From Candidatus Intricatilinea gracilis (lineage in GTDB: Bacteria; Pseudomonadota; Gammaproteobacteria; Burkholderiales; Burkholderiaceae_C): 64,000 nucleotides of DNA. The DNA is taken from the NCBI GenBank assembly GCA_016702605.1, contig JADJDQ010000006.1:1-64000 (forward strand), in the 5' to 3' direction. Positions 28,198 to 39,455 of the stretch are shown here, piece after piece. The first letter of the stretch is position 1; each line of letters starts with the position of its first letter. The notes beneath the pieces are model-generated. The model was given only the letters and a program-made list of their open reading frames with translations, searched no databases and had not been told where the DNA came from. The translations under genes were made by a program, and so were the position numbers.

Positions 28198-28319
28198 GAT
28201 GCCGTTTTGCGCCTCCATGATCGATCGGACATGACAGACTTGTTTTTCGAACTTTCGAGCGCCTCACACTCGGCTGGCGACGCGTCGCGTCCTGCCCGGC
28301 CCCCCGTGACGCTGCCGCC

Positions 28320-30599
28320 ATGAAGACCTCGGGCCGCGACGGCCTGAACAGCGCTGCCCCTATCGTCGAGATCGCCGATGTCGTCGAAGGTGGTGCGGCG
28401 GTCTCCGCGCACGACGCGGTTGCCGAACCCGATGTGCTCAGGCGCGCGCGCGCCTTTGCCGAGCCTTTGCTGGCCGGACGATTGCTCGACACCGGTGAAG
28501 AAGGCCTGGCCCATGCCGACGGGGTGGCCGACATCTTGCAGCACATCGGCGCCGCGCCGTCGATGCGGGTGGCGGCGTATCTCGTCTATGCAGGTGACGC
28601 GCTGGCCGACCCCGAGACGGTGGTGACGCAGGCCTTCGGCCCGTCGTACGCCAGCCTGGTGACCCATACCCGCAAGCTCGTGCGGGCGCAGCGCCAGGCA
28701 CGCCAAGCTCTGGCGGGAGTGACTGACAGTGAGGTGATGGCCGAACAGCTCGAGCGTGTGCGCAAGATGCTGCTGGCGTTTTCTCGCGACCTGCGCGTCG
28801 TGCTGCTGCGTCTGGCGTCGCGGCTGCAGACCATGCGCTACTTCGCCGTCAGCAAGCTGCCGTGTCCGGTCGAACTGGCCACCGAAACCCAGCGCGTGTT
28901 TGCGCCGCTGGCCAACCGCCTGGGCATCTGGCAGATCAAGTGGGAGCTCGAGGACCTGGCGTTTCGTTTCCTGCAGCCGCAGGACTACAAGCAGGTGGCA
29001 CGCTGGCTCGACGAGAAACGCGTCGGGCGCGAGCTGGGCATCGAGGCGGCGCGCACCCGCCTGGCCGAGACGCTGCAACGATCGGGCATCGATGCCGACG
29101 TGTTCGGGCGGCCCAAACACATCTACAGCATCTGGAAGAAGATGCGCGGCAAGAGCCTGCCGTTCGATCGCGTGTTCGATGTGCGGGCGCTGCGTGTCCT
29201 GGTCGACGACGTGCCCGCCTGTTATGCCGCGCTGAGCCGCATCCACGAGTTGTGGCGGCCGCTATCCGACGAGTTCGACGACTACATCGCGCGGCCCAAG
29301 TCCAATGGGTATCAGTCGCTGCATACCGTGGTGCTCGACGACGAGGGTCGGCCTGTCGAGATCCAGATCCGTACCCGTGCCATGCATGACCATGCCGAAA
29401 GTGGCGTGGCAGCGCACTGGGCCTACAAGGAGGCCGGTGCCAAGGGTTATGCCGGTGTGAGTGCTGCGGGCGACTTCGAAGACCGTGTGGCCATCGCACG
29501 CCGTGCCGTGCTGCACCAGCTGCTGGCGTGGGAGCGTGATCTGGTCGACCAGAGTGTCGGGCGGGTCGGGCAGGGCACCGCAGCCGGGCAGGGGGTGTTC
29601 GAAGACCGCATCTATGTCTTCACGCCGCAGGACAGTCTGATCGAGTTACCCGCTGGTGCCACGGCCATCGACTTTGCCTATCACCTGCACACCGACGTCG
29701 GCCACCGCTGCCGCGGCGCGCGGGTCGATGGCGCCTTGTTGCCGCTCAACACACCGCTGCAAAGCGGTCAGACCGTCGAGGTCGTGTGTGCCAAGGAGGG
29801 CGGGCCGTCGCTCGACTGGCTCAACGTGCAGCTCGGCTTTCTGCACAGTCCGCGGGCACGCTCCAAGGTACGCGCCTGGTTCAATGCCCAGGCCTTGCGC
29901 CAGACCATCGCGCGAGGCCGCGAGGCGGTCGAACGCCTGCTGCAACGCGAGGGCCGCACGGCGCTCAAGCTCGACGACCTGGCCACCCAGCTGGGCTTTC
30001 GTGATGCCGATGCACTGTTCGAAGTGGTCGGCAAGGACGAATACTCGCTGCGCAACATCGAGCTGTTGCTGCGCCCGGTCGAGCCCGCCGAAGACGTCGA
30101 CGTGCCGCTGCTCAAACGCTCGCGCAGTGACGGCGGCGGGCGTGGCGCCGTGCTGGTGGTGGGTGTCGAATCGCTGCTCACCCAACTGGCGCGCTGCTGC
30201 CGCCCAGCGCCACCGGATGCCATCAGCGGCTTCGTCACCCGCGGCAACGGCGTGGCCATCCACCGCGCTGATTGCGCCAACATGCGCCAGCTGATCAAGC
30301 GAGATCCCGAACGTGTGATCGCCGTGGCCTGGGGTGACAACACCGAACAACGACCCGGCCAAGGGCGACTGTTTCCGGTCGACGTGAGTGTGATGGCCAG
30401 CGACCGGCAAGGCCTGTTGCGCGACATTTCCGAGGTCTTCGCCAAGGAGAAGATGAATGTCACCGGTGTGAAGACTCAAAGTGTGCGCGGCACCGCGTGG
30501 ATGATGTTCACCGTCGAGGTCGGTGACGCCGCACGCCTGTCTGGTGTGCTCACGCAGGTGTCACGAGTCCCTGGCGTCAACTCGGCCAGGCGCCGTTGA
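28320..30599 (+). CDS. relA: RelA-type (p)ppGpp synthetase
   Basis: A 759-residue stringent-response enzyme. The HD hydrolase region is degenerate: where hydrolases have LLHD this protein has LVYAGD. The synthetase domain has FDVRALRVLVDD and EFDDYIARPKSNGYQSLHTVV; EFDD is the EXDD form of monofunctional RelA, in place of the RFKD form of SpoT. A TGS domain (RIYVFTPQDSLIELPAGATA) and a C-terminal ACT domain (PVDVSVMASDRQGLLRDISE) follow, which tie activity to the ribosome. It should therefore make but not degrade (p)ppGpp. ATG 28320 gives a weakly conserved N-terminal extension; later starts are possible. Confidence 0.93.
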   Translation: MKTSGRDGLNSAAPIVEIADVVEGGAAVSAHDAVAEPDVLRRARAFAEPLLAGRLLDTGEEGLAHADGVADILQHIGAAPSMRVAAYLVYAGDALADPETVVTQAFGPSYASLVTHTRKLVRAQRQARQALAGVTDSEVMAEQLERVRKMLLAFSRDLRVVLLRLASRLQTMRYFAVSKLPCPVELATETQRVFAPLANRLGIWQIKWELEDLAFRFLQPQDYKQVARWLDEKRVGRELGIEAARTRLAETLQRSGIDADVFGRPKHIYSIWKKMRGKSLPFDRVFDVRALRVLVDDVPACYAALSRIHELWRPLSDEFDDYIARPKSNGYQSLHTVVLDDEGRPVEIQIRTRAMHDHAESGVAAHWAYKEAGAKGYAGVSAAGDFEDRVAIARRAVLHQLLAWERDLVDQSVGRVGQGTAAGQGVFEDRIYVFTPQDSLIELPAGATAIDFAYHLHTDVGHRCRGARVDGALLPLNTPLQSGQTVEVVCAKEGGPSLDWLNVQLGFLHSPRARSKVRAWFNAQALRQTIARGREAVERLLQREGRTALKLDDLATQLGFRDADALFEVVGKDEYSLRNIELLLRPVEPAEDVDVPLLKRSRSDGGGRGAVLVVGVESLLTQLARCCRPAPPDAISGFVTRGNGVAIHRADCANMRQLIKRDPERVIAVAWGDNTEQRPGQGRLFPVDVSVMASDRQGLLRDISEVFAKEKMNVTGVKTQSVRGTAWMMFTVEVGDAARLSGVLTQVSRVPGVNSARRR

Positions 30600-30712
30600 G
30601 TCCGGCCCTTGAACGTCGACCCTGGGCCTGTCGACCGAGTCCCACCCAGACTCCATCAGGCCTCGGCGGGGGCTTCCAGACGCCAAAATCCTGTGCTAAA
30701 GTAGCGGGCTCC

Positions 30713-30789
30713 AGGCGCGTAGCTCAGCTGGTTAGAGCACCACCTTGACATGGTGGGGGTCGTTGGTTCGAGTCCAATCGCGCCTACCA
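30713..30789 (+). tRNA. tRNA-Val (anticodon GAC)
   Basis: A complete 77-nt tRNA with CCA encoded. The acceptor stem pairs AGGCGCG with CGCGCCT, followed by A and CCA. The D arm is GCTCAGCTGGTTAGAGC, the anticodon arm CCACC-TTGACAT-GGTGG gives anticodon GAC, and the T arm GTTGG-TTCGAGT-CCAAT is standard. It reads GTC and GTT valine codons. A strong terminator follows within 18 bp. Confidence 0.97.
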
Positions 30790-30806
30790 AATCTGGTAGT
30801 GGAATC

Positions 30807-30838
30807 AAGCACTTGACGGCAACGTCAAGTGCTTTTTT
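30807..30838 (+). terminator. Rho-independent terminator after tRNA-Val
   Basis: A perfect 11-bp stem, AAGCACTTGAC (30807-30817) and GTCAAGTGCTT (30824-30834), with a 6-nt loop GGCAAC and a run of six T ending at 30838. It should end the tRNA transcript. Confidence 0.95.
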
Positions 30839-30989
30839 CTTGGCTGTTCTGCACTGGCCCGTAGTGCCGGGGCGCTGGCCGCCAGGCCGCACAAAGCGTC
30901 GGATGAAGCAGCCTACAGTTGCGTGAGACTTGCTTGCCATAAGTAGTCTTCCCTTCTCGTTCATCCCCGCCCTACTGTTGGAGTTCTTC

Positions 30990-32009
30990 ATGACCCGTAC
31001 CACGCAGCGGCAACAGCCGCATTCCACTGCCAGCCGCCGTCGCCTGATGGGCGCAGGTGTCCTGGCCGCAGCGGCACTGCTCAGCCCGTTCGGTCTGGCC
31101 CAGGCGGCAGACGTCAAGGCGCCTTACCGACTGCTGGTGGGTTTTCCGGCAGGTGGTGGCTCGGATGCGATCGCGCGGCTGCTGGCCGAAAAACTCAAGG
31201 ACGAACTCGGTGCGCCGGTGATCGTCGAAAACAAGCCCGGTGCTGGCGGTCAGCTTGCAGCGCAGGCGCTCAAGGTCGCACCGGCCGACGGGCACACCCT
31301 GTTCCTGTCGCACGACCACACCATCACCGTGCTGCCGATGGTGGTGAAGACGCCGGGCTACGACTCGGGCAAGGACTTCGTTCCGGTGGCTGGTTTTGCC
31401 AGTTTCGTCAACGCGCTGGCGGTGTCGGGTGGTACTCCGGCCAAGGGGTTCAACGATTACGTCGCCTGGCTGCGTGGCACGGGTGGTGGCAAGGGCACGG
31501 TGGGTATCCCGGCGCCGGCGTCGACGCCCGAGTTCCTGGTCAAGCTGATCGGCGAAAAGTACAAGCTCGATCTGGTGCCGGTGCCCTACCGTGGCAGCGC
31601 ACCGATGATGGGCGACATGCTCGGTAACCAGATTGCCGCTGGTGTCGGGTCGGTGCCGGACTTCATCGAGAACCACAAGAGCGGCAAGCTGCGTGTGGTG
31701 GCAGTGCTCGGCGGCACGCGCCAGGCGGTGTTGCCCGATGTGCCCACGTTCACCGAGCTGGGACTGGCCGGTCTGGAGGACATGCCCTACTACGGCGTCT
31801 TCGCGCCCGTGGGCACACCCAAGGCCAAGATCGACGAGTTTGGCGCCGCCCTGTCCAAGGTGATCTCCCAGCGCGAGGTGCTCGACCGCCTGACCGCCAT
31901 GGGTCTGGCCGTGGGCTACATGAGCTCGCAGCAGCTCGGCGCCCGTGAACAGGCCTACGCCCAGGTCTGGGCACGCATCATCAAGGCGAGCGGGTTTCAG
32001 CCTCAGTGA
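30990..32009 (+). CDS. Bug/TctC-family tripartite tricarboxylate transporter substrate-binding protein
   Basis: A 339-residue periplasmic binding protein. The N-terminus has SRRRLMGAGVLAAAALLSPF, a twin-arginine-like signal ending AQA. The mature protein starts with YRLLVGFPAGGGSDAIARLLAEK, the family ligand loop, followed by VIVENKPGAGG, PVPYRGSAPMMGDMLGNQIAAG and VPTFTELGL. Such proteins bind carboxylates or amides for TctAB permeases, or act alone as sensors; no permease genes are present. GGAG lies 6 bases before the ATG at 30990. Confidence 0.92.
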   Translation: MTRTTQRQQPHSTASRRRLMGAGVLAAAALLSPFGLAQAADVKAPYRLLVGFPAGGGSDAIARLLAEKLKDELGAPVIVENKPGAGGQLAAQALKVAPADGHTLFLSHDHTITVLPMVVKTPGYDSGKDFVPVAGFASFVNALAVSGGTPAKGFNDYVAWLRGTGGGKGTVGIPAPASTPEFLVKLIGEKYKLDLVPVPYRGSAPMMGDMLGNQIAAGVGSVPDFIENHKSGKLRVVAVLGGTRQAVLPDVPTFTELGLAGLEDMPYYGVFAPVGTPKAKIDEFGAALSKVISQREVLDRLTAMGLAVGYMSSQQLGAREQAYAQVWARIIKASGFQPQ

Positions 32010-32218
32010 TCGGGCAGATGGGCTGACTGGTTGATCGGCCGCCGTGCCGGATCTGCCCGGTCGGCCAGCCATCAACTTCATTGGTGCAGGGGTAAATGAC
32101 CCTGCCGGCAGGGGCTTGGAACCACACCCACACAATGTGCGGGCACCAGGCTCTGGCTGTGGTTGGTGTGGCGCGGCGGTCTGGCGCTGGGAGGGAGTTC
32201 AACCTGGAAGTCGTCACG

Positions 32219-34012
32219 ATGGACAAGCTCCCGGCGATCCTGATGGTGGACGACAACCCCACCAATCTCTACTTGCTCAAGGCGATCCTCGACCACACCG
32301 GCATCGAGCTGGTGCGGGCCAGTTCCGGCGCCGAGGCGCTGCGCCAGGTGCTGCAGCGTGACTTCGCCTTGATCTTGCTGGACGTGCAGATGCCGGGCAT
32401 GGACGGCTTCGAGACCGCGGCGCAGATCCGCCAGCGCGAACGCTCGAACCGCACGCCCATCGTCTTCGTCACCGCCCATGCGCCCGACGGAGAGATGTTG
32501 CTCAGGGGCTACAAGGCCGGTGCGGTCGACTACCTGTACAAGCCGGTCGACCCGGTCGTGTTGCGTTCCAAGGTCGAGGTGTTCGTGGCGCTGTTTCGCA
32601 ATGCCGAACTGCGCGCCAGGACGGCGGCCGTGGAGGCCGCGAACCGGCAGCTCATGGCCGATCTGCAGACCCAGGCCGAACTGGCCGAACAACTGGCCCA
32701 CCTGACTCGCCACGACCTGCTGACCGGCCTGCCCAATCGCCTGGCAATGGAGCAGTGCCTGACCGAGGCGCTGGCCGCCGCCCAGCCACGCGGGCGCAGC
32801 GTGGCGGTGGCGACGATCCATCTGCAGGGCTACCGCAGTGTGGTCGACACACTGGGCCACCAGGCCGGAGACGCCCTGCTCAGTGAAGCGTCCTCACGGC
32901 TGCGTGGTGTCGGTCGACCGATCGACCTGATCGCCCGGCTCGACGCCGAGGAGTTCGTGCTTGTGCTCGTCGAACTGGTCGACGCGGCCGATGCGGTGAC
33001 CCCCGTCGGTGCGGCGCTGGGTGCGCTGGCCGCGCCTTTTGTGGTGGCGGGGCATGAAGTCACGATCTCGGCCCGGGTGGGTATCGCTGCCTCACCACAC
33101 GACGGCAAGGACCCGGCCAGTTTGCTCAGGGCTGCCAACATCGCGCTGGCGCAGGTCAAGATCGAGGCCGGCAGCGGCTATCGCTTCTGCACCCCCGAAC
33201 TGGCCGCGCGCAGCCAGCGGCGGTTTGCGCTCGAGCATGGCCTGCGCCAAGCACTCGGACGCAACGAGTTCGTGCTGCACTACCAACCGCGTGTGGTGCT
33301 GCCGGACTGCGGCCTGTGTGGCTTCGAGGCCTTGTTGCGCTGGCACAGTCCCGAGCTGGGCCTGGTCGGACCCGCCGAATTCATCGCGCTGGCCGAAGAC
33401 ACCGGCCTCATCGTGCCGATCGGTGAATGGGTATTGCTCAGCGCCTGCCAGCAGGCACGCGACTGGCTGGCCGCTGGGCTCGAGTGCCGCATCATGGCCG
33501 TCAACGTGTCGCCGCGCCAGCTCGAGAGTGACGCGATCGTGGCCGTGGTCGCTGCGGCCCTGCACCAGGCCGGGTTGCAACCGGCGCAACTCGAGCTCGA
33601 GATCACCGAATCGTCGGCGGTGTTCCATGACGAGGACTGTCTGCGTCGGCTGCGTCAGCTCAAGGCGCTGGGGGTGAGTATCTCGATCGACGACTTCGGC
33701 ACCGGTTATTCGAGCCTGAGCTTCCTGAAGAGTTTCCAGTTCGACCGCATCAAGGTCGATCAGTCGTTCATGCGTGATGTCGGCAACGACCCCACCAACC
33801 GGGCCATCGCCGCCGCGGTGCTGGCCTTGTCGCGTGACCTGGGCATACCGGTGCTGGCCGAAGGTGTCGAGACGCAGGAGCAGGTGACCTTCTTACGTGA
33901 ACACTCGCCGGGCGGCAACCCGGGCTGCGAGATCCAGGGGTACCTGTTCAGCCACCCCATGCCGGCCGACGAATGCACGTCGATGCTTGGTCAGCAGCGT
34001 CGCCTGAACTGA
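32219..34012 (+). CDS. Receiver-GGDEF-EAL cyclic di-GMP phosphodiesterase, GGDEF degenerate
   Basis: A 597-residue cytosolic signalling protein. The receiver (about 1-125) has MVDDNPTN, the phospho-acceptor Asp in ILLDVQMPGMDG and the Lys in YKPVDP. A GGDEF domain (about 165-325) follows with LTRHDLLTGLPNR intact but its active site reads ARLDAEEF, so cyclase activity is probably lost. The EAL domain (about 340-590) keeps GFEALLRW, NVSPRQLE, ITESSAV, IDDFGTGYSSLSFLK, KVDQSFM and AEGVET, the full set for cleaving cyclic di-GMP. It heads a cluster with a PAS kinase and a double receiver, the likely phosphodonor and partner. ATG 32219 (MDKLPAIL) begins the receiver fold. Confidence 0.92.
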   Translation: MDKLPAILMVDDNPTNLYLLKAILDHTGIELVRASSGAEALRQVLQRDFALILLDVQMPGMDGFETAAQIRQRERSNRTPIVFVTAHAPDGEMLLRGYKAGAVDYLYKPVDPVVLRSKVEVFVALFRNAELRARTAAVEAANRQLMADLQTQAELAEQLAHLTRHDLLTGLPNRLAMEQCLTEALAAAQPRGRSVAVATIHLQGYRSVVDTLGHQAGDALLSEASSRLRGVGRPIDLIARLDAEEFVLVLVELVDAADAVTPVGAALGALAAPFVVAGHEVTISARVGIAASPHDGKDPASLLRAANIALAQVKIEAGSGYRFCTPELAARSQRRFALEHGLRQALGRNEFVLHYQPRVVLPDCGLCGFEALLRWHSPELGLVGPAEFIALAEDTGLIVPIGEWVLLSACQQARDWLAAGLECRIMAVNVSPRQLESDAIVAVVAAALHQAGLQPAQLELEITESSAVFHDEDCLRRLRQLKALGVSISIDDFGTGYSSLSFLKSFQFDRIKVDQSFMRDVGNDPTNRAIAAAVLALSRDLGIPVLAEGVETQEQVTFLREHSPGGNPGCEIQGYLFSHPMPADECTSMLGQQRRLN

Positions 34013-34073
34013 GGTCTCTTGGCATGGCCAACACGGGCACGGTGTGGCGATGCAGCGAGACGAAAGGTGCAGC

Positions 34074-35932
<1,859 letters not shown>

Positions 35933-35936
<4 letters not shown>

Positions 35937-36823
35937 GTGATCCACCCGACCCGACCCGACTGCCCAGGTCGACGCCCCGTGTGCTGGTCATCGAGGACAA
36001 CCAGGCCAATGCGCTGCTGATGGACTATCTGCTGAAGTCGTACGGCTACGACACCTTGACAGCGGCAGATGGCGAGACCGGAGTAGCAATGGCCCTGCAG
36101 CAGCGGCCCGATCTGGTCTTGTGCGACATCCAGTTGCCGGGCATCGATGGCTACGAGGTGGCGCGCCAACTGCGCAGCGCTGGTGCCTTGCGAGGTGTGC
36201 AGCTGGTTGCCCTGACGGCACTGGCCATGATCGGTGACGAGGAACACATCCTGAGCCGGGGCTTCGACGGTTATGTCTCCAAGCCCATCGACCCGCAGCA
36301 CTTCGTGGAGTCGATCCGGCGATATCTGCAGCACCGGGCGCAGCCGGTCGAAGCACATCCCAAGGCGCCCAGCCTGCCCACCACACGCGCCCGGCCCGAC
36401 CACGTGGCCACGATTCTTGCGCTGGACGACATCCGCCCGAACCTCGAACTCAAACGTGGTCTGCTCGAACCACACGGCTACGCAGTGCTGACCGCCGACA
36501 CCATGGCCCAGGCGTTGGCGCTGGCACGTGACCACCTGCCAGACCTGATCATCTCGGACGTGGGCATGAAGTTCGGTGACGGATTCGACTTCATCTCCGC
36601 GCTGAAGGCCGACCCGGCGCTGGCGGACATCCCGGTGTTGTTCCTGTCGTCGACACATTGGGACGCCCAGTCGCGCAGCCGCGGCCTGGCGCTGGGCGCC
36701 GTGCGTTACCTGCGTCGGCCGATGGACTCGCATCTGCTGCTCGGCGAGATCCGCGCGGTGCTGGCGGAAGCCAAGGCTCGCGGCCCAGCAGCGACAGGTA
36801 CGTCGGGCGTTGGCGGTGAATGA
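35933..36823 (+). CDS. Response regulator with two receiver domains
   Basis: A 296-residue protein made of two receiver domains and no output domain. Receiver 1 (about 15-135) has VIEDNQAN, LVLCDIQLPGIDGYE, LTALAM and SKPID. Receiver 2 (about 160-285) has LALDDIRPN, LIISDVGMKFGDGFDF and LRRPMD; it lacks the usual Lys after the beta-5 strand (RRP), so its phosphorylation may differ. It is translationally coupled to the PAS kinase by an ATGA overlap and is probably its phospho-acceptor, passing the signal to the EAL protein upstream or to another partner. Confidence 0.9.
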
Positions 36824-36846
36824 CTTTCATCCGTGTTGTATCAATC

Positions 36847-36861
36847 TTCACTTCAGGTGAA
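36847..36861. promoter_or_regulatory. Possible ArsR-family operator
   Basis: An inverted repeat TTCAC-N5-GTGAA lies 78-92 bp upstream of the ArsR gene start. A separate 8-bp palindrome GACTAGTC lies closer to the gene. Either could bind the regulator encoded next; the match to any known motif is weak. Confidence 0.3.
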
Positions 36862-36938
36862 TGGGTGGCCGTCCCAGCCTCCATCACTTCCTGCGAATAG
36901 ACTAGTCATCGAATGAATCAAGTGGGTGACGTGTCGTC

Positions 36939-37295
36939 ATGGAACAGCTCAAGTGTGAAGACCGGGTCTTCGAATCTGCCGCCGCACTGTTTGCCGTGCT
37001 GGCCACACCGGTGCGCCTGAAGATCATCAGCGCCGTGTGCCATGAAGAGCGAAACGTCTCCGAGCTGCTCGAACTGATCGATACGACGCAGCCCAACATG
37101 TCGCAGCACCTGGCCACGCTTTATCGCAGTGGGGTGTTGTCCAAGCGGCGTGAGGGCACACAGATCTACTACCGGCTGCAGAGTGAGCGTGTGGCGATGT
37201 TGTGCCGCGCCGTGTGTTCGCAAGTCGAGGCCGAACTCGACGGCAATGCCGAGATAGCTCACACGGATCGGCTCGTGCCCCTGGTGCATCGCTGA
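36939..37295 (+). CDS. ArsR-family regulator, probably persulfide-sensing
   Basis: A 118-residue winged-helix repressor. The core RVFESAAALFAVLATPVRLKII, LLELIDTTQPNMSQHLATLYRSGVL and the wing KRREGTQIYYRL are typical of ArsR/SmtB. Cys residues lie in SAVCHEE (helix 2 region) and MLCRAVCSQ (helix 5), the positions that form tetrasulfide bridges in BigR/SqrR-type persulfide sensors, and no metal-binding CxC of ArsR is seen. The next gene is a persulfide dioxygenase, which fits such a role. Sulfur sensing is inferred from Cys placement and context. Confidence 0.85.
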   Translation: MEQLKCEDRVFESAAALFAVLATPVRLKIISAVCHEERNVSELLELIDTTQPNMSQHLATLYRSGVLSKRREGTQIYYRLQSERVAMLCRAVCSQVEAELDGNAEIAHTDRLVPLVHR

Positions 37296-37320
37296 CCCCC
37301 GCACTCGAGGGGTGCGCCTC

Positions 37321-38409
37321 ATGCTGATATTTCGCCAACTCTTCGACCTCACGTCGTCGACCTACACCTACCTGCTGGCCGACGGCGCGAGCGGCGAGGC
37401 CGTGATCATCGACCCGGTCTTCGACAACGTGCGTCGTGATGCCGCCCTGGTGCGCGAACTCGGCCTGCGGCTGGTCGCCACGCTGGACACCCATGTTCAC
37501 GCCGACCACGTCACCGGTGCCTGGTTGTTGAAACAGGCCTGCGGCAGCGACATCCTGCTGTCGCGCTTGTCTGGCGCGGCCAATGCCGATCGGCTGCTCG
37601 ACCACGGCGAGTGTGTGACCTTCGGTGGTCGCCACCTCGAGGCCCGGGCCACACCGGGACATACCAATGGCTGCATGAGTTATGTGCTCGACGACCAGCG
37701 CATGGCTTTCACCGGCGACAGCCTGCTCATCCGCGGTTGTGGCCGCACCGACTTCCAGCAAGGCAGCGCCGAGCTGTTGTACCGCTCGGTGCATGAGCAG
37801 ATCCTGTCCTTGCCCGCGGGTTGCCTGCTGTACCCGGGCCATGACTACCGTGGGCTCACGGTCACCAGCGTGGCTGAAGAGCGCCGCTACAACCCGCGGC
37901 TGGGCGGTGATACCAATGTCGCTGACTTCGCCGGCTACATGAAACACCTGGGCCTGCCCCATCCGCGGCTGATCGACATTGCGGTGCCGGCCAACCTGCG
38001 CTGCGGGCAGCCAGACGCCGCCTCTGAACCGCCACTGCAGTCGAGCTGGGCCACACTGACCTACAGCTTCGGCGGTGTCTGGGAGATCCAGCCGGCGACG
38101 CTCGAAGAACAGCTTGCCGCCGGTGCGGCCGGGCAGATCCAGGTCGTCGATGTGCGAGAGGCCCATGAATTCACCGACGCACTGGGGCACATCCGCGGTG
38201 CCCGCCTGCTGCCGCTGTCCGAGCTCGCGGCGCGCCAGGCCGAACTCGACCGCGGTCGCCCGGTCGTGACGGTCTGCCGCTCCGGGGCGAGGTCGGCCCA
38301 GGCCACCGTGCTGCTGCAAAAGGCCGGCTACACCGATGTGGCCAACCTCGCCGGCGGCATGTTGCGCTGGCGCGCCCAGGCTCTGCCAGTCGACGACGGG
38401 CTGGATTGA
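37321..38409 (+). CDS. Persulfide dioxygenase-rhodanese fusion
   Basis: A 362-residue fusion of an ETHE1-like persulfide dioxygenase (about 1-240) and a rhodanese domain (about 255-355). The dioxygenase has DTHVHADHVTGA, PGHTNGCMSYV, FTGDSLLIRGCGRTDFQQG and YPGHDYRG, which supply the mononuclear iron ligands and the ETHE1-specific GCGRTDFQ motif. The rhodanese loop is VTVCRSGARSAQA with the active Cys. The protein should oxidise glutathione persulfide to sulfite and exchange sulfane sulfur with thiosulfate, as described for fusion enzymes of this type from Burkholderia. ATG 37321 starts MLIFRQLFD; a GTG 9 bases earlier is possible. It is 25 bp after the regulator. Confidence 0.93.
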   Translation: MLIFRQLFDLTSSTYTYLLADGASGEAVIIDPVFDNVRRDAALVRELGLRLVATLDTHVHADHVTGAWLLKQACGSDILLSRLSGAANADRLLDHGECVTFGGRHLEARATPGHTNGCMSYVLDDQRMAFTGDSLLIRGCGRTDFQQGSAELLYRSVHEQILSLPAGCLLYPGHDYRGLTVTSVAEERRYNPRLGGDTNVADFAGYMKHLGLPHPRLIDIAVPANLRCGQPDAASEPPLQSSWATLTYSFGGVWEIQPATLEEQLAAGAAGQIQVVDVREAHEFTDALGHIRGARLLPLSELAARQAELDRGRPVVTVCRSGARSAQATVLLQKAGYTDVANLAGGMLRWRAQALPVDDGLD

Positions 38410-38422
38410 GCGACGCCCGGTC

Positions 38423-39274
38423 GTGACATCCACCCTGCAACTCGGGCCATTGGCCATGCCCGTGGCACCGCTGCTGCTGGCCGGCGCTGCCTGGATCGGG
38501 CTGATGCTGGGCCGGCGTGTCGGCCGCGGCGCCGGTGTCGACCCCGAGCCCGTGTTGATGCGTATGTTGCTGCTCGGCCTGCTGTTCGCCAGGCTCGGCT
38601 TTGTCTGGCAGTGGCGCGGCGTCTACTTCAGCGACCCGGTGAGCATCATCGACATCCGCGACGGTGGCTGGGAGCCCGTGGCCGGTGTGGTTGTCGCCAG
38701 CCTGTACGGGCTCAGCCAGGTGTCGCGCCAGACCTTGCTGCGCAGACCGGTGGGCACTGCCTTTGTGGCCACGCTGGCGCTGTGGATGGCCGGTCAGGCG
38801 GCCTTGCTGGCCTGGCCCGAAGCGCGCCGCGAGGGCTTGCCCGAGCTCAGTCTGGCGGCGCTCGACGGCAAGACCGTCAGGCTGGTCGATTTCGCCGGCA
38901 AACCCACAGTGATCAACCTGTGGGCGACCTGGTGTCCGCCCTGCCGACGCGAGATGCCGATGCTGCAGCAGGCCCAGAGCCGCGAGGTGGATGTGAACTT
39001 CGTGTTCGTCGATCAGGGTGAAAGCCGCGATGAAGTCGCTCGTTACCTCGCCAGCCAGGGTCTGACCCTGCACAACGTCTTGCTCGATGCACGCAAGTTG
39101 GCCGGCGCGGCCTTCGATGCATCGGCGCTACCCACCACGCTGTTCTTCGATGCCCGGGGTGAGCTGGTGTCGACCCGTGTCGGCAGCTTGTCCGAAGCCA
39201 CGCTGGCTCAACGCCTGGGCGCACTTCGGGCTGTCGGCCCTGCCTTGCCAGGCGGGCAAGCTGCAACCAAATGA
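38423..39274 (+). CDS. TlpA-like thioredoxin with an LGT-like membrane domain
   Basis: A protein of about 283 residues. The N-terminal part has three or four membrane segments and a stretch (LLFARLGFVWQWRGVYFSDP, then DIRDGGWEP) that resembles prolipoprotein diacylglyceryl transferase around its GGRIGYV and WDGGMS motifs, without being a complete LGT. The C-terminal periplasmic domain is TlpA/ResA-like with active site WATWCPPCRREMPML and the cis-Pro in SALPTTLFF. It is likely a membrane-tethered thiol reductase. It begins 13 bp after the dioxygenase gene, so it belongs to the same sulfur operon. The GTG at 38423 is uncertain; ATG 38456 is the alternative. Confidence 0.82.
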   Translation: MTSTLQLGPLAMPVAPLLLAGAAWIGLMLGRRVGRGAGVDPEPVLMRMLLLGLLFARLGFVWQWRGVYFSDPVSIIDIRDGGWEPVAGVVVASLYGLSQVSRQTLLRRPVGTAFVATLALWMAGQAALLAWPEARREGLPELSLAALDGKTVRLVDFAGKPTVINLWATWCPPCRREMPMLQQAQSREVDVNFVFVDQGESRDEVARYLASQGLTLHNVLLDARKLAGAAFDASALPTTLFFDARGELVSTRVGSLSEATLAQRLGALRAVGPALPGGQAATK

Positions 39275-39455
39275 TGCCGCGTGTGCAGTGGGTGAAAGCG
39301 CAACCAGCCTGCACACCGAGACCTTGCGCGAAGCCTACGCAGCACACGTATTGACACAACACGAGGCCCGAGTGGTCGTGAAGTTGTCACGCTGCTGTGA
39401 AACCATGGCAGGTCCAGCCCGATCGATCACCGGAATCAAACCTAGGAGCATCGCC

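Noticed and set aside
39087..39455. An upstream extension of the 39456-39965 gene
   Set aside because: The extension overlaps the TlpA domain in another frame; the AGGAG-preceded ATG at 39456 is a better start.
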